A stretch of 43,445 bases of DNA, taken from the NCBI RefSeq assembly GCF_000731675.1, contig NZ_JMIT01000001.1, forward strand, positions 637,417 through 680,861. The letters are read 5' to 3'. Below, piece by piece: positions 8,511 through 18,319 of the stretch. How positions within the stretch are numbered: the stretch's first letter is position 1; every line of letters begins with the position of its first letter. The stretch is from Pseudomonas capeferrum. GTDB lineage: Bacteria; Pseudomonadota; Gammaproteobacteria; Pseudomonadales; Pseudomonadaceae. The notes beneath the pieces are model-generated. The model did not search any database. It worked only from the letters and a program-made list of their open reading frames with translations, and had not been told where the DNA came from. A program made the translations under genes and the position numbers.

Positions 8511-9523
8511 AGGCTGCCCTCGACCTTGGCGGCGACCTCTGCCGGCAACCAGGCTTTCCAGACGTCTGGGTTGTCACGCAGGAAGGTGAGGGCAGCCTTG
8601 TTCGGTGGTGTGCGTTTTTCGCTCATCTCGGCCAGGGCGCGGTTGAGCCGATCGATCGGCAGGTCGACCTTTTCGAACACGGCCACTAAATCCGGGTAAC
8701 CCTCGTGGAACGCCTTGGACACGCCAATCGACAATTTGGCCGGCAGTGACTGGCTGCCTTGCGGGTTGGGGTTGCTGGCATCTGTCAGGGTGGCCCAGGC
8801 CTGGGCATTGAAGGGCGGTTCTTGCAGGCGTATCAGTTTGTAGCGCCCCATCAATGGGGTCGGGTTCCAGTAGTAGAACAACACCGGTTGACCGCGCCGG
8901 ATCGCGGAGCCGATTTCGGCATCCAGCGCCGCACCGGAGCCACTGCGAAAGTTGCTATAGCTGTCGTTGAGCCCGTAGGCCTTGAGCTTCTGGCTGTTGA
9001 CCGTTTCGGAGGTCCAGCCGCTGGGGCTGTTGAGGAAGCGCCCTTTGGCCGGCGACTCGGGGTCGCGGAACACCTGTGGGTAGCGCTTGAGGTCATCGAC
9101 ACTGCGCAGGTCCGGCGCCAGGGCCTTGAGGTTGCGCGAAGGGTCGCCTTCGATCACGTAAGCCGGCACCCACCAGCCTTCCTCGGCGTGCTTGACGGTA
9201 TCGCCCAGAGCGAACACTTGCCCGGCCTGTTCGGCCTTGACCCAGGCGGGGCTGCGCCCGGCCCACTCCTCGGCGATCACCTGCAGGTCGTTGCGGGCCA
9301 ACGCCACTTCCATGCTCACGGTGCTGCCGGGCAGGGTGTCGGTGGGGTAGCCATACCCACGCTCGACGATCAGCCGCAGTATTTCGGTGGTCAGGGCGCC
9401 GCTTTCCCAGCCAATGGCGCCAAAGTGAATGGGCGTGGTGCGCTCCGCTGAGGCGGCGCTGTCGGTGCTGGCCAGGCCGGCGGCGAGCAGCAGGCTGGCC
9501 AGCAACGTTGGAATTTTTTTCAT
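8507..9523 (-). CDS. Glycine-betaine-type ABC substrate-binding protein (OpuAC family)
   Basis: The 338-residue periplasmic protein has a signal peptide starting MKKIPTLLASLLLAAGL. I chose ATG 9523 because GAGG lies five bases upstream; the frame extends seven codons further to ATG 9544 without such a site. The mature part is an OpuAC/ProX-like domain with HFGAIGWESGALTTEI near its start and tryptophans (EEWAGRSPAW, EEGWWVPAY, VLFYYWNP) of the kind that form aromatic cages around quaternary ammonium groups. The ligand is therefore probably glycine betaine, choline or a relative. It is the first gene of a two-gene unit with the permease and is divergent from the subtilase gene. Confidence 0.92.
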   Translation of the reverse strand: MKKIPTLLASLLLAAGLASTDSAASAERTTPIHFGAIGWESGALTTEILRLIVERGYGYPTDTLPGSTVSMEVALARNDLQVIAEEWAGRSPAWVKAEQAGQVFALGDTVKHAEEGWWVPAYVIEGDPSRNLKALAPDLRSVDDLKRYPQVFRDPESPAKGRFLNSPSGWTSETVNSQKLKAYGLNDSYSNFRSGSGAALDAEIGSAIRRGQPVLFYYWNPTPLMGRYKLIRLQEPPFNAQAWATLTDASNPNPQGSQSLPAKLSIGVSKAFHEGYPDLVAVFEKVDLPIDRLNRALAEMSEKRTPPNKAALTFLRDNPDVWKAWLPAEVAAKVEGSL

Positions 9524-9709
9524 CGGGGCCTCGTGGGTTGTCATTCCAGTTGCCGCGAAAGTGTAGTCGAAGGTACTTGTAGCCGAAGTTGCTGCGGCCC
9601 CTGCTGCACCAGCAGGAACCGCTTCTGTCTAGGCGCGTTGGATACAGGTTGCAAGGCTATGCACCTGTGCCCGCGGCCGCTGGGCACGTAGCGCTGACAG
9701 GAGTACGCA

Positions 9710-11638
9710 ATGGGTTTCAATCTGGATTTCGTGTATTACCGCAACTTCACGTTCGATGGGAAGTTTCATGTGCGTTGTACAGGGGACGACCTGCACAAGG
9801 TCAAGTCCATCCAGTATCTACTTGAGCGCGAGGTCCCCGAAGGTGTGGTTCAGCTGGATGGCGTTAACGTGCTTTCACAGGTTCACAGTGGCACGGTCGC
9901 CAATCATGGATGCCCTGCCACCCTCAGTTGCGAGGTGCTGGCAGGTACCTACAGGATCACCCCGCTGGTCACGCTGATCGACAGCGAAGTCATCAAGCAG
10001 GACCTGGACGCTGATGCAGACGCTACCTTGCGTGAGGGGCCATTGCTGATCGAGGTCAGTGAAGGTGAACTGACCCGGCGCATTCTTGATACGGTGCCGC
10101 TGTCGTCGTCCGGCACCCGGCGAAGGCGGGCCGCGCAGGAGGGCGCAACGCTCCCGCCTCTGCCTGAAGGGCAGCGTTACCCCGCGCTGATTCTGGTGTT
10201 CAGTGAAGGGGGGCATGCGCGTTTCATGGCTGATGTGCAAGCTGATGCCAGCTCGTCATTGGCCCATGATTGGCCCGGCCTTCAGAAAATCATTGACCTG
10301 CAGCCGTTTCTGGAACCTCACGAGCGTGAGGATGAGCACTTGCAGGTACTCGCCAACCACTACTGGGTCGAGCAGCCGCAGGGCATGCCCAACGCAACCT
10401 TCAGCGCCCTGGTCCAAAGCCTGAATGGGCTTGAATACGTCGAAGACAGCGCGCTGCTCCCCCCGCAACTCGAACCGGGCAATCTGCTGGCCTTCGCTGC
10501 TGCCGCTGTCATCGCGACGCTGCTGACTGGCGGTGCCTACGCCGCTGGCACCAATGCCAATGAGCAAGCGCAGCCCACACCCGACTTTGAAGCGCTGCAG
10601 CGCTACCTGAACGAGCCAGACAGCAGCGCCAAAGGCTTGAATATCCGCAACGCATGGCAGGCGGGAGTGCAGGGCAGAGGGGTACGCGTGCATTTCTCCG
10701 ACGGTGGGCTCTATGCCAATCACGAAGACTTGCGTGGTAACCCCAGGCTCAAAGTCATCCCGCCAACAGTCGATTCGGAGCCTGACCACGGCACGGCTTC
10801 GGTGGGGGTGTTGCTGGCACATGACAATGGGTTGGGCATGACTGGTATTTGCCATGCCGCGGAGTTGTTCCTGTATGACAACCGTGCCTACGATGCACGT
10901 GGGTATTCCCAGACACTGAAAAAGCTGCTGGCTTATGCAAGGGCTGGCGATATCGTTGGCGTCAACCGCCAGACAGCCAATGTGAATGTCCTGGGGACCT
11001 TCCTGCCTTCTTTGCATGACAGGACCTGGTGGGATGTCACCCGGTCGCTGACCGAGCGAGGCGTCGTGGTGCTCAATGCGGCGTGCAATGGTACCAGCGT
11101 GTCCGATCACAACGCCCGTACCACTCAAGGTTACGGCGTCGACCTGGAGCAGTGGCGTTACTTCGACGACCATGGTGAGGCCGATGCAATTCTGGTGGGC
11201 GCCTGCCATTCCTGGGATGGCAAACCGCATCAGTACTCCAATTACAACTACCGCTACCGCATGCTCAATGGCTGGGGGGATAGCGTCGCAACGCTAGGGT
11301 ATGGGGCACTGCAGGACAAGAACGGGCACGATCGCGACTACACCAGCACCTATGGGGGTACCTCCAGTGCCACGCCGATGGTGACCGGTGCCCTGGCCTT
11401 GATCCAGTCGTATGCCATCGAGCAGCACCACCTGTACCTGAACGCCGACCAGATGCACCTGCTGGTGATGCAATCGGGGTATAAGGACGCCACGTTGCCA
11501 GACGCAAGCAGGCTACCCATGGGCGCCCGGCCGAATGTGCTGGGCGCCTTGGTGTTGCTCGATCAAATCCTCCAGGCCGGTCGGTTTCACCTGCCGGACG
11601 ATGGTTTCTGCGGCGACGAGTGCGCGCCACAGGCCTAG
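9710..11638 (+). CDS. Subtilisin-like S8 serine peptidase with long unrecognised N-terminal half
   Basis: The 642-residue protein starts at ATG 9710 with AGGAG seven bases upstream. The C-terminal half is a subtilase with the full triad: Asp331 (HFSDGG), His360 (DHGTA) and Ser552 (GGTSSATP). There is no N-terminal signal peptide. Residues 1-210 match nothing I recognise. Residues about 215-252 (ending [13 protein letters not shown]) resemble the tail of a subtilase propeptide, and residues 259-280 are an Ala-rich hydrophobic segment that could span a membrane or act as an internal export signal. The gene is alone on its strand and its stop overlaps the chemoreceptor stop. Upstream (9524-9709) are two short hairpins, at 9600-9616 and 9667-9687. 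Substrate and location are unknown. Confidence 0.85.
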   Translation: MGFNLDFVYYRNFTFDGKFHVRCTGDDLHKVKSIQYLLEREVPEGVVQLDGVNVLSQVHSGTVANHGCPATLSCEVLAGTYRITPLVTLIDSEVIKQDLDADADATLREGPLLIEVSEGELTRRILDTVPLSSSGTRRRRAAQEGATLPPLPEGQRYPALILVFSEGGHARFMADVQADASSSLAHDWPGLQKIIDLQPFLEPHEREDEHLQVLANHYWVEQPQGMPNATFSALVQSLNGLEYVEDSALLPPQLEPGNLLAFAAAAVIATLLTGGAYAAGTNANEQAQPTPDFEALQRYLNEPDSSAKGLNIRNAWQAGVQGRGVRVHFSDGGLYANHEDLRGNPRLKVIPPTVDSEPDHGTASVGVLLAHDNGLGMTGICHAAELFLYDNRAYDARGYSQTLKKLLAYARAGDIVGVNRQTANVNVLGTFLPSLHDRTWWDVTRSLTERGVVVLNAACNGTSVSDHNARTTQGYGVDLEQWRYFDDHGEADAILVGACHSWDGKPHQYSNYNYRYRMLNGWGDSVATLGYGALQDKNGHDRDYTSTYGGTSSATPMVTGALALIQSYAIEQHHLYLNADQMHLLVMQSGYKDATLPDASRLPMGARPNVLGALVLLDQILQAGRFHLPDDGFCGDECAPQA

Positions 11639-13779
11639 ACCCGGAACTGATCCATCAATGCCTGCTGCTGGTTGGCCAGGCTATTGAGCGACTGGCTGAC
11701 CCGTGCCGATTCGTTGGCCTGCCCTGACAGCGACTCGGTCACATCACGAATGGTCGCGACGTTGCTGTTGATCTCCTCGGCCACTGCGCTTTGCTCTTCG
11801 GCGGCCGAGGCGATCTGCAGGTTCATGTCGGTGATCACCGTCACTGCCTGGCCGATGCGCTGCAGCGCGGTGACGGCCTGGCCGACCTGTTCCACGCCAC
11901 CCTGGGCCTGGCGGTGGCTGTTGTCCATGGCGCCGACCACTTCGCGGGTACCGGCTTGCAGGGCTTCGATCACCTGGCGGGTTTCTTCCACCGATTCCTG
12001 GGTGCGTCGGGCCAGGTTGCGCACTTCATCGGCGACTACGGCAAAACCACGGCCTGCCTCGCCGGCGCGGGCAGCTTCGATCGCGGCGTTGAGCGCCAGC
12101 AGGTTGGTCTGTTCGGCAATCGAACGGATCACTTCCAGCACCGAACCGATCTTCTCGCTGTTCTGTGCCAGGCCTTCGACTTCGGCCATGGCGTTGTTCA
12201 TGTCGGCAGCCAGGGCGTCGATGCTGTGGGTGGTGCGGTCGATCACGGCCAGGCCTTCACGGGTGGCCTGGTCGGCTTCACGGGCCGCCTGCGCAGCCTG
12301 GGCGGCGCTGCGGGCAACGTCCTGGGCGGTGGCGCTCATCTCGTGCGAGGCAGTCGCCACCTGGTCGACCTGGCGGTACTGCTGCTCCATGCCGGCGCTG
12401 GTTTCGCTGGCGATGGCCGAGGACTGGTCGGCGGTGCCTCGGGCGGCCTGTACCGATTGTTTGACCTCGGCAATGATCGGCTGCAGCTTGTCGAGGAAGC
12501 GGTTGAACCATCCCGCCAGCTCGCCCAGTTCGTCGTGCTTCTGGTAGGTCAGGCGACGGGTCAGGTCACCTTCGCCGCTGGCGATGTCCTTGAGCATCGC
12601 TGCCACACCGAGAATCGGCCGGGTAACACCGCGGGCCATCAACCACACCAGCAGCAGGCCGGCGATCGCAGCGGCCAGGCCCAGGCCCAGCTCCAGCAGG
12701 GTGCCGCTGGTGTTCAGTGCGTCCAGTTCCTGCTTCAGCGTTTCGGCAGGCCCGGTCAGCGCGTTTTCCGGTACATCCAGCAGCACGCCCCAGGGCTGGG
12801 CGCCGGGGATCGGCTCGAAGGCAGCAAGCACCTTGAGGCGCTGCTGGTCATGCAGGATGCTCAACTTGCCTTCGGCCAGCTTGCGCACCAGTTCGGCACC
12901 CTTGGCCGTGTCGACCTGGTCGAAGCGCTGGGCCAGCTTGCCGGCATCGGCGCTGTAGCCGGCCAGCAGGCCCACCGGGCTGAGGATGCCGACGGTGGTG
13001 CGGCCTTCATAGAGGCTGCGGCTGGCATTCTGGGTCAAGGCCTGCAGGCTGTTGAGGTTGATGTCGATGGACAGGGTGGCGATCACCTTGCCGTTGACTG
13101 CCAGGGGGAAGACGATGCTGGTCATCAGCACCCGCTGGCCATCGATGTCATAGAAGTAGGGCTCCACCACGCAGACCTTGCCAGTGCTGCGCGGGCACAC
13201 CCACCAGGTGTTGGCGGGCTGGCCGCTGGGGCCGATCTCGGTGTTGGCCATGTCCTGTTCGGGCAGGGCCATGGCCGTCAGTTGGCCGGCACGCGGTTGC
13301 GACCAGTACAGCGCGAAACGCCCGGTTTCGTTGCTGCCCAGCTCGGGCTTGGCGGTGAACAGGTTGTCCTTGTTGTCCAGGGCGTTGGGCTCGAACACCA
13401 GCGACAAACCGAGCAGGTCAGGGTTGGCCTGCAGCGCGGCACGTACCTGGCGCGTCATGTCCTCGCGCAGGTCGTAGGCATCGAGAAAGCGCTTTTCAGC
13501 CTGCTCGCGCAGGAACAGTACCTGGCGGGCGAAGCCGGCGCCGTACTGGTAGGCGTCCATAAACTGACGGCGAATGTTCAAGGCCTGCACTTCACCTTGC
13601 GACTCGATGCGCCCCTGGGCCGCCTCGGTGAGCATCTGCATGCTGCTTGCCTTGACCAGGTCTGAACTGTGGTCCATGCGGTACAGCGAGAGGCCGACGA
13701 GCAGGGTGACGATACCGGCCAGGCAGAGACCGGCAAGCAGGGTGATCTTCCACTGGATGGAAAGTTGTCGCAAAGGCAT
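11635..13779 (-). CDS. Methyl-accepting chemotaxis protein with dCache ligand-binding domain
   Basis: The 714-residue receptor has TM1 at about residues 11-33, a periplasmic double-Cache domain of about 320 residues, TM2 at about 363-385, then HAMP and the signalling coiled coil with the conserved hairpin tip ([20 protein letters not shown]). It ends QFRV, so no CheR-tethering pentapeptide is visible. The sensor contains NTWWVCPRS and [10 protein letters not shown], which sit where dCache receptors contact ligands; amine or amino-acid ligands are possible but unproven. AAGGGA precedes ATG 13779, and a sigma-28 promoter lies about 40-60 bp upstream. The neighbouring NhaC-like transporter might move the same ligand, which is only an inference. 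Confidence 0.94.
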   Translation of the reverse strand: MPLRQLSIQWKITLLAGLCLAGIVTLLVGLSLYRMDHSSDLVKASSMQMLTEAAQGRIESQGEVQALNIRRQFMDAYQYGAGFARQVLFLREQAEKRFLDAYDLREDMTRQVRAALQANPDLLGLSLVFEPNALDNKDNLFTAKPELGSNETGRFALYWSQPRAGQLTAMALPEQDMANTEIGPSGQPANTWWVCPRSTGKVCVVEPYFYDIDGQRVLMTSIVFPLAVNGKVIATLSIDINLNSLQALTQNASRSLYEGRTTVGILSPVGLLAGYSADAGKLAQRFDQVDTAKGAELVRKLAEGKLSILHDQQRLKVLAAFEPIPGAQPWGVLLDVPENALTGPAETLKQELDALNTSGTLLELGLGLAAAIAGLLLVWLMARGVTRPILGVAAMLKDIASGEGDLTRRLTYQKHDELGELAGWFNRFLDKLQPIIAEVKQSVQAARGTADQSSAIASETSAGMEQQYRQVDQVATASHEMSATAQDVARSAAQAAQAAREADQATREGLAVIDRTTHSIDALAADMNNAMAEVEGLAQNSEKIGSVLEVIRSIAEQTNLLALNAAIEAARAGEAGRGFAVVADEVRNLARRTQESVEETRQVIEALQAGTREVVGAMDNSHRQAQGGVEQVGQAVTALQRIGQAVTVITDMNLQIASAAEEQSAVAEEINSNVATIRDVTESLSGQANESARVSQSLNSLANQQQALMDQFRV

Positions 13780-13815
13780 GGGGCGAATCCCTTGTAATAG
13801 TGCTGGCTGACGACT

Positions 13816-13842
13816 GTGTCGGCCGTGGCGATTTTTTCTTTA
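13816..13842 (-). promoter_or_regulatory. Sigma-28 (FliA) promoter of the chemoreceptor
   Basis: On the minus strand, TAAA (13842-13839) is followed after exactly 15 bases by GCCGACAC (13823-13816). The FliA consensus is TAAA-N15-GCCGATAA, so the match is close and correctly spaced. Transcription would begin near 13808, giving a leader of about 30 nt before the receptor ATG at 13779. Motility-sigma control is normal for chemoreceptors. Confidence 0.75.
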
Positions 13843-13967
13843 TTCAAACGTTCAATTTAAACTCGAAGGGGCTGGGTAATGCGCCGACACGTGGCGCTTT
13901 TGACATCTGCCGCCCACTGCTTCAGAGTGCCCGCTTTTTTGTCCGCAGCTACGAGGAAAGCCAAACC

Positions 13968-15287
13968 ATGAATGCAGTGATCGCCGCAGTCGGCATCATG
14001 CTGATACTCAGCCTGTCGCGCGTGCACGTGGTCATCGCCCTGATCATCGGCGCGCTGGTCGGTGGCCTGGTCGGCGGGCTGGGCATCGAGGGGACGCTCA
14101 AGGCCTTCAACGGCGGCCTGGGCGGGGGGGCCACGGTGGCGTTGTCGTATGCGCTACTGGGTGCCTTTGCGGTAGCCATCGCCAAGTCCGGGCTGGCGCA
14201 TGCCCTGGCTGACCGTGCCTTGTCCATGATCGATCGCCAGGGGCATGCCAATGGTGGCAAGGTCAAGTGGCTGCTGATCGGCCTGATGCTGGTAGTGGCG
14301 GTGTCATCGCAGAACATCCTGCCCATCCACATCGCCTTCATCCCGCTGCTAGTGCCGCCGCTGCTGTATGTGCTGACGCGCTTGCGCATCGACCGCCGGC
14401 TGGTCGCCTGCGTGATCACCTTTGGCCTGATCACGCCCTACATGTTCCTGCCGGTGGGCTTTGGCAACATCTTCCTCAACGAAATCCTGCTGGCCAACGT
14501 CGCCCGGGCCGGGGTCGATGTGAGTGGCGTCAACGTCACCCATGCCATGGCCATTCCGGCGGCTGGCATGCTCGCCGGCCTGCTGCTGGCGGTGTTGTTC
14601 AGTTACCGCAAGAAGCGCGATTACGACCTGGCGCGTATCGAGCAGGTCGAGCAGGTGAGTGTGCAATACAACCCGTTGACCCTGATGGTCGCGGGCCTGG
14701 CGATCGCCGCAGCGTTCATTGTTCAGCTGTGGCTGAACTCGATGATCATCGGCGCCATGGTCGGGTTCCTGATCTTCTCGCTGTCTGGCATCGTGCGCTG
14801 GAAAGACACCGACGACCTGTTCACCGAAGGCATGAAGATGATGGCCATGATCGGCTTCATCATGATTGCCGCCTCGGGCTTTGCCGATGTGATGAAGGCC
14901 ACCGGCGAGGTCAACAGCCTGGTCCAGGCGTCAGCGCAGTGGATCGACCACAGCAAGGGCGTCGGCGCTTTGCTGATGCTGCTGGTGGGCCTGCTGGTGA
15001 CCATGGGCATCGGCTCGTCGTTCTCCACCGTGCCCATCCTGGCGGCGATCTTCGTGCCACTGTGCGTGCAGCTGGGCTTCGACCCACTGGCCACGGTGTG
15101 TATTGTCGGCACCGCGGGGGCGTTGGGGGATGCTGGTTCGCCAGCGTCGGACTCGACCCTGGGGCCGACCTCGGGCTTGAATGTGGATGGCCAGCATCAC
15201 CATATCTGGGACACCGTGGTGCCGACCTTCCTTCATTACAACCTGCCGCTGTTGGCCTTCGGCTGGTTGGCGGCGATGACGCTGTAA
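13968..15287 (+). CDS. NhaC/YuiF-like Na+/H+ antiporter family transporter
   Basis: The 439-residue inner-membrane protein has about eleven to twelve hydrophobic segments and the ion-transporter-superfamily pattern [19 protein letters not shown] near residue 45 and [19 protein letters not shown] near 390. The frame is open upstream to 13800, but ATG 13968 is preceded by GAGGAAAG and opens directly into the first membrane helix, so I start there. Family members are annotated as Na+/H+ antiporters, and some relatives carry amino or organic acids, so the substrate is uncertain. It is divergent from the chemoreceptor and converges with the FecR-like gene, with only four bases between the stops. 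Confidence 0.88.
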   Translation: MNAVIAAVGIMLILSLSRVHVVIALIIGALVGGLVGGLGIEGTLKAFNGGLGGGATVALSYALLGAFAVAIAKSGLAHALADRALSMIDRQGHANGGKVKWLLIGLMLVVAVSSQNILPIHIAFIPLLVPPLLYVLTRLRIDRRLVACVITFGLITPYMFLPVGFGNIFLNEILLANVARAGVDVSGVNVTHAMAIPAAGMLAGLLLAVLFSYRKKRDYDLARIEQVEQVSVQYNPLTLMVAGLAIAAAFIVQLWLNSMIIGAMVGFLIFSLSGIVRWKDTDDLFTEGMKMMAMIGFIMIAASGFADVMKATGEVNSLVQASAQWIDHSKGVGALLMLLVGLLVTMGIGSSFSTVPILAAIFVPLCVQLGFDPLATVCIVGTAGALGDAGSPASDSTLGPTSGLNVDGQHHHIWDTVVPTFLHYNLPLLAFGWLAAMTL

Positions 15288-15291
15288 GGCG

Positions 15292-16299
15292 TTAGCCCTT
15301 GCCGGGCGGCGGCGAAATGCGGTTGAGGACGGTGCTGCCGTCCTTGCTGCGGGTGAGGTACACCGGCAGTACCTTGGGCAGGTTGTTGACCAGGCGCCCG
15401 ACTTCACGGGTGTTGTAGATGCCGCTGATGCGGATCCGGCCGGTGCTGGCATCAGCCAGCAGCAGCGGGGCGTCGAGGTAGCGGTTGATCACCGGCAACG
15501 CCTGCTCCAGGCTCAGGTTGTCGAGCACCAGCTTGCCACTGCGCCAGGCCAGGGTATTGCCGTAATCGTCGCTCTGCTCCAGTTGTGGCTCGAAATCACC
15601 TTTGTGATAGCTGGCCTGCATCCCAGGGCCGAGGCGGTAACCGCCCGCGCTGCCGTCACTGGTGACCAGCACCGAGCCTTCCACCAGCGTGACCTTGACC
15701 TGGTCCTGGTACTTCCACACGTTGAACTGGGTGCCGGTGACGCGGGTCTGGCCGCGGCCTGCGCGGACGATGAACGGGTGTGCACTGTCGTGCTGCACCT
15801 TGAAAAACGCCTCGCCGCGCTTGAGGGTGACCTGACGTTGGTCTTTGTAGTTGAGGTAGGTCAGCTCGGTGTTGAGGTTGAGTTCCACCGTGCTGCCGTC
15901 GCTCAGCTCCACCGTCTGCATCCGGTTGCTGGCTTCAACGTGCTGGTAGTGGTTCGGCAGCCAGCCTTGTTCCCAGCCTAGCCAGCCGGCCAAGGGCAGC
16001 ACCGCCAGGGCAATGGCCGCGGCCGAGGCCAGCGGGCGCCAGTTGCGTACCCGCGGTGCTTGGCGTGCAGGCGGGTTGAAATCGACCACGGTGGCGTTGC
16101 GTGGCAGCAGGTCGGCGGTTTGCCAGATCTCCAGCATCGCGTGGTATTCCTCGGCGTGCCGTGGGTCGGCCGCCAGCCAGCGGGCGAACGCCTCACGCTC
16201 GGCCGCAGTGCAATCTTCGGCGTGCAGGCGCATGCACCAATGCGCGGCGGCGTCGGTGATGGCATCGTCTGAGCTGGGATTGAGGCGGTCGTGGTTCAT
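15292..16299 (-). CDS. FecR-family anti-sigma/sigma regulator (orphan)
   Basis: The 335-residue protein has the FecR N-terminal domain (about residues 15-60, with ARWLAADPRHAEEY), one membrane segment near residue 100, a periplasmic FecR domain (about 130-230) and a C-terminal STN-like module (about 260-330, ALPVINRYLDAPL). CGGAG precedes ATG 16299; the longer open frame upstream has no such signal. FecR proteins relay occupancy of a TonB receptor to a FecI-type ECF sigma factor. Neither a sigma factor gene nor a receptor with an STN domain is adjacent, so the partner must lie elsewhere or be lost. Sequence upstream (16300-16440) contains no gene. Confidence 0.9.
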   Translation of the reverse strand: MNHDRLNPSSDDAITDAAAHWCMRLHAEDCTAAEREAFARWLAADPRHAEEYHAMLEIWQTADLLPRNATVVDFNPPARQAPRVRNWRPLASAAAIALAVLPLAGWLGWEQGWLPNHYQHVEASNRMQTVELSDGSTVELNLNTELTYLNYKDQRQVTLKRGEAFFKVQHDSAHPFIVRAGRGQTRVTGTQFNVWKYQDQVKVTLVEGSVLVTSDGSAGGYRLGPGMQASYHKGDFEPQLEQSDDYGNTLAWRSGKLVLDNLSLEQALPVINRYLDAPLLLADASTGRIRISGIYNTREVGRLVNNLPKVLPVYLTRSKDGSTVLNRISPPPGKG

Positions 16300-16439
16300 T
16301 GCGGCTCCGGGTTTTGCGCATTCTACCCTTGCTAAGGGGTCCCGAGAACCGAGGTAATGGCGAATGACTATCAGTTGTGACGGTTTTTCGTCGGATTTGC
16401 AATGGAATTTCAGCGTTTGAGAACCCTTCGCGGGCAATG

Positions 16440-16464
16440 CCAGGGGGCGCTGCGCACCCCCTGG
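16440..16464 (-). terminator. Hairpin after acyl-CoA dehydrogenase
   Basis: CCAGGGGG and CCCCCTGG form an eight-base-pair stem around a nine-base loop, starting six bases beyond the dehydrogenase stop codon. No T-run follows on the minus strand, so it may act as a weak terminator or a 3'-end stabiliser. Confidence 0.5.
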
Positions 16465-16469
16465 GCCGA

Positions 16470-18239
16470 TCAGAACTGCGCTTCTGTCATGCCATAAAGG
16501 CTGGCGCTGCCCGCCCGGATGCTTGCCTCCAGCCCAAGACTGCGCGGCAGGATGCGCTGAAAGAAGAACGCCGCACAGGCCAGCTTCGCTCCATGGAAAG
16601 CGGGGTCTTGTTCATGCTTGGCCTGCGCCACGGCTGCCATGCGCGCCCACATGTAGGCATAGGCGGTTAGGCCGAACAGGTGCAGGTACTCCACGGCCAC
16701 GCTGCTGACCAGGTTGGCGTCTTCACCGGCCTGGGCCCGCAGCCACGCACTGGTCGCCTCCAGGCGCGCAACGCTGGCCTGTAGAGCTTCGCGATGCAGC
16801 GGCGCGGCAACGCTAAACGCGCGCACTTCGGCGGTGAAGCTGGCCAGGGCCTGGCCACCATCGGCCAGTACCTTGCGCCCGAGCAGGTCGAGGGCCTGGA
16901 TGCCGTTGGTGCCTTCGTAGATCTGCGCGATGCGCACGTCGCGCACACGCTGTTCCTGGCCCCATTCGCGGATGTAGCCATGGCCCCCGTACACCTGCTG
17001 GCCGAGCACGCAGCTTTCCAGGCCATTGTCGGTGAAAAAGGCCTTGGCCACCGGCGTGAGCAGCGCCACCAGGCGTTGGGCATGTTCACGCTCGCCTGTG
17101 TCTTCGGCATAACGGGCCAGGTCCAGTTGTTGCCCCACGTAGGCCGCGAATGCCCGGCCGCCCTCGGTGAGGGTGCGCATGGTCAGCAGCATACGCCGCA
17201 CATCGCCATGCTGGATGATCGGGTCGGCCACCTTGCCCCGTGCCTGCGGGCCGCTGGCGGCGCGGCTCTGCAGGCGTTCGCTGGCGTAGCGCGCAGCGCT
17301 CTGGTACGACGCTTCGGCGCAGCCGATACCCTGGATGCCGATGGACAACCGCTCGTAGTTCATCATGGTGAACATGGCCGCCAGGCCCTTGTTCGCTTCG
17401 CCCACCAGGTAGCCCGTGGCGCCATCGAAGTTCATCACGCAGGTGGCCGAGGCCTTGATGCCCATTTTGTGCTCGACCGAGCCGCAATGCGCGGCGTTGC
17501 GCTCACCCAGGCTGCGATCGGCATTGACCTGGTACTTGGGCACCAGGAACAGCGAGATACCTTTGGCGCCAGTGGGGGCATCCGGCAGCTTGGCCAGCAC
17601 CAGGTGGACGATATTCTCGGTCAGGTCCTGCTCGCCACCGGTGATGAATATCTTGCTGCCCGTGATGCGATAACTGCCATCGGCCTGTGGCTCGGCGCGG
17701 GTGCGGATCAACCCCAGGTCGGTGCCGGCCTGGGGCTCGGTCAGGCACATGGTGCCGGCCCAGCGGCCTTCGTAGAGCGGTGGCAGGTAGATGGCCTTGA
17801 GCGTCTCGCTGGCGTGGGCATCGATCGCCAGGCAACTGCCGGCGCTCAAGGCGGAATACAGGCTGAAGCTGCAGTCGGCGGCGTAGAGCATCTCTTCAAA
17901 CAGCACGCCAAGCATCTTCGGCATGCCCATGCCGCCATGCTCGGGGTTGCCCCCCAAGCCGACCCAGCCGCCTTCCCGGTAGATGCGCCAGGCTTCGCGG
18001 AAACCGTCCGGGGTGCTCACCCGGCCGGCCTCGAAGTGCACGCCTTGTTCGTCACCGTTGCGGCTGAGCGGGGCGATCAGTTGGCCGGTGACCTTGGCCG
18101 CTTCTTCGAGGATGGCATCGGCGGTGTCGGCGTCGATGCGCTCGGCCAGGGCGGGCAGGCGTGCCCACAGGGCAGGGGCGTTGAAAACGTCACGCAGGAT
18201 AAAGCGCATGTCGCGCAGGGGGGCGATGTAGTCGGTCAT
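16470..18239 (-). CDS. Acyl-CoA dehydrogenase
   Basis: The 589-residue flavoenzyme oxidises acyl-CoA to 2-enoyl-CoA and passes electrons to ETF. It has the N-terminal helical, middle beta (MCLTEPQAGTDLGLIRTRAE, KIFITGGEQDL) and C-terminal helical domains of the family. Glu442 in IYEGTNGIQ is the expected catalytic base. The extra C-terminal helical region makes it longer than the classical 380-residue enzymes and places it in the approximately 590-residue subgroup common in Pseudomonas. I start at ATG 18239 (MTDYIAPL); sequence further upstream in frame does not look like protein of this family. It follows the acyl-CoA ligase gene by 80 bp on the same strand, so the two probably form an operon for acid activation and first oxidation. 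Confidence 0.93.
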   Translation of the reverse strand: MTDYIAPLRDMRFILRDVFNAPALWARLPALAERIDADTADAILEEAAKVTGQLIAPLSRNGDEQGVHFEAGRVSTPDGFREAWRIYREGGWVGLGGNPEHGGMGMPKMLGVLFEEMLYAADCSFSLYSALSAGSCLAIDAHASETLKAIYLPPLYEGRWAGTMCLTEPQAGTDLGLIRTRAEPQADGSYRITGSKIFITGGEQDLTENIVHLVLAKLPDAPTGAKGISLFLVPKYQVNADRSLGERNAAHCGSVEHKMGIKASATCVMNFDGATGYLVGEANKGLAAMFTMMNYERLSIGIQGIGCAEASYQSAARYASERLQSRAASGPQARGKVADPIIQHGDVRRMLLTMRTLTEGGRAFAAYVGQQLDLARYAEDTGEREHAQRLVALLTPVAKAFFTDNGLESCVLGQQVYGGHGYIREWGQEQRVRDVRIAQIYEGTNGIQALDLLGRKVLADGGQALASFTAEVRAFSVAAPLHREALQASVARLEATSAWLRAQAGEDANLVSSVAVEYLHLFGLTAYAYMWARMAAVAQAKHEQDPAFHGAKLACAAFFFQRILPRSLGLEASIRAGSASLYGMTEAQF

Positions 18240-18319
18240 CAGCGGCTCGGTAGGTGTAGAAGCAACGGGTGTGGTGCTGGCCTCGGCGGCGGATTGCCGA
18301 CGACGAGGCCAATGAACGG

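Noticed and set aside
11791..13665. 624-codon plus-strand frame opposite the chemoreceptor
   Set aside because: Antisense shadow of the receptor's coiled coil; no ribosome site or known domain.
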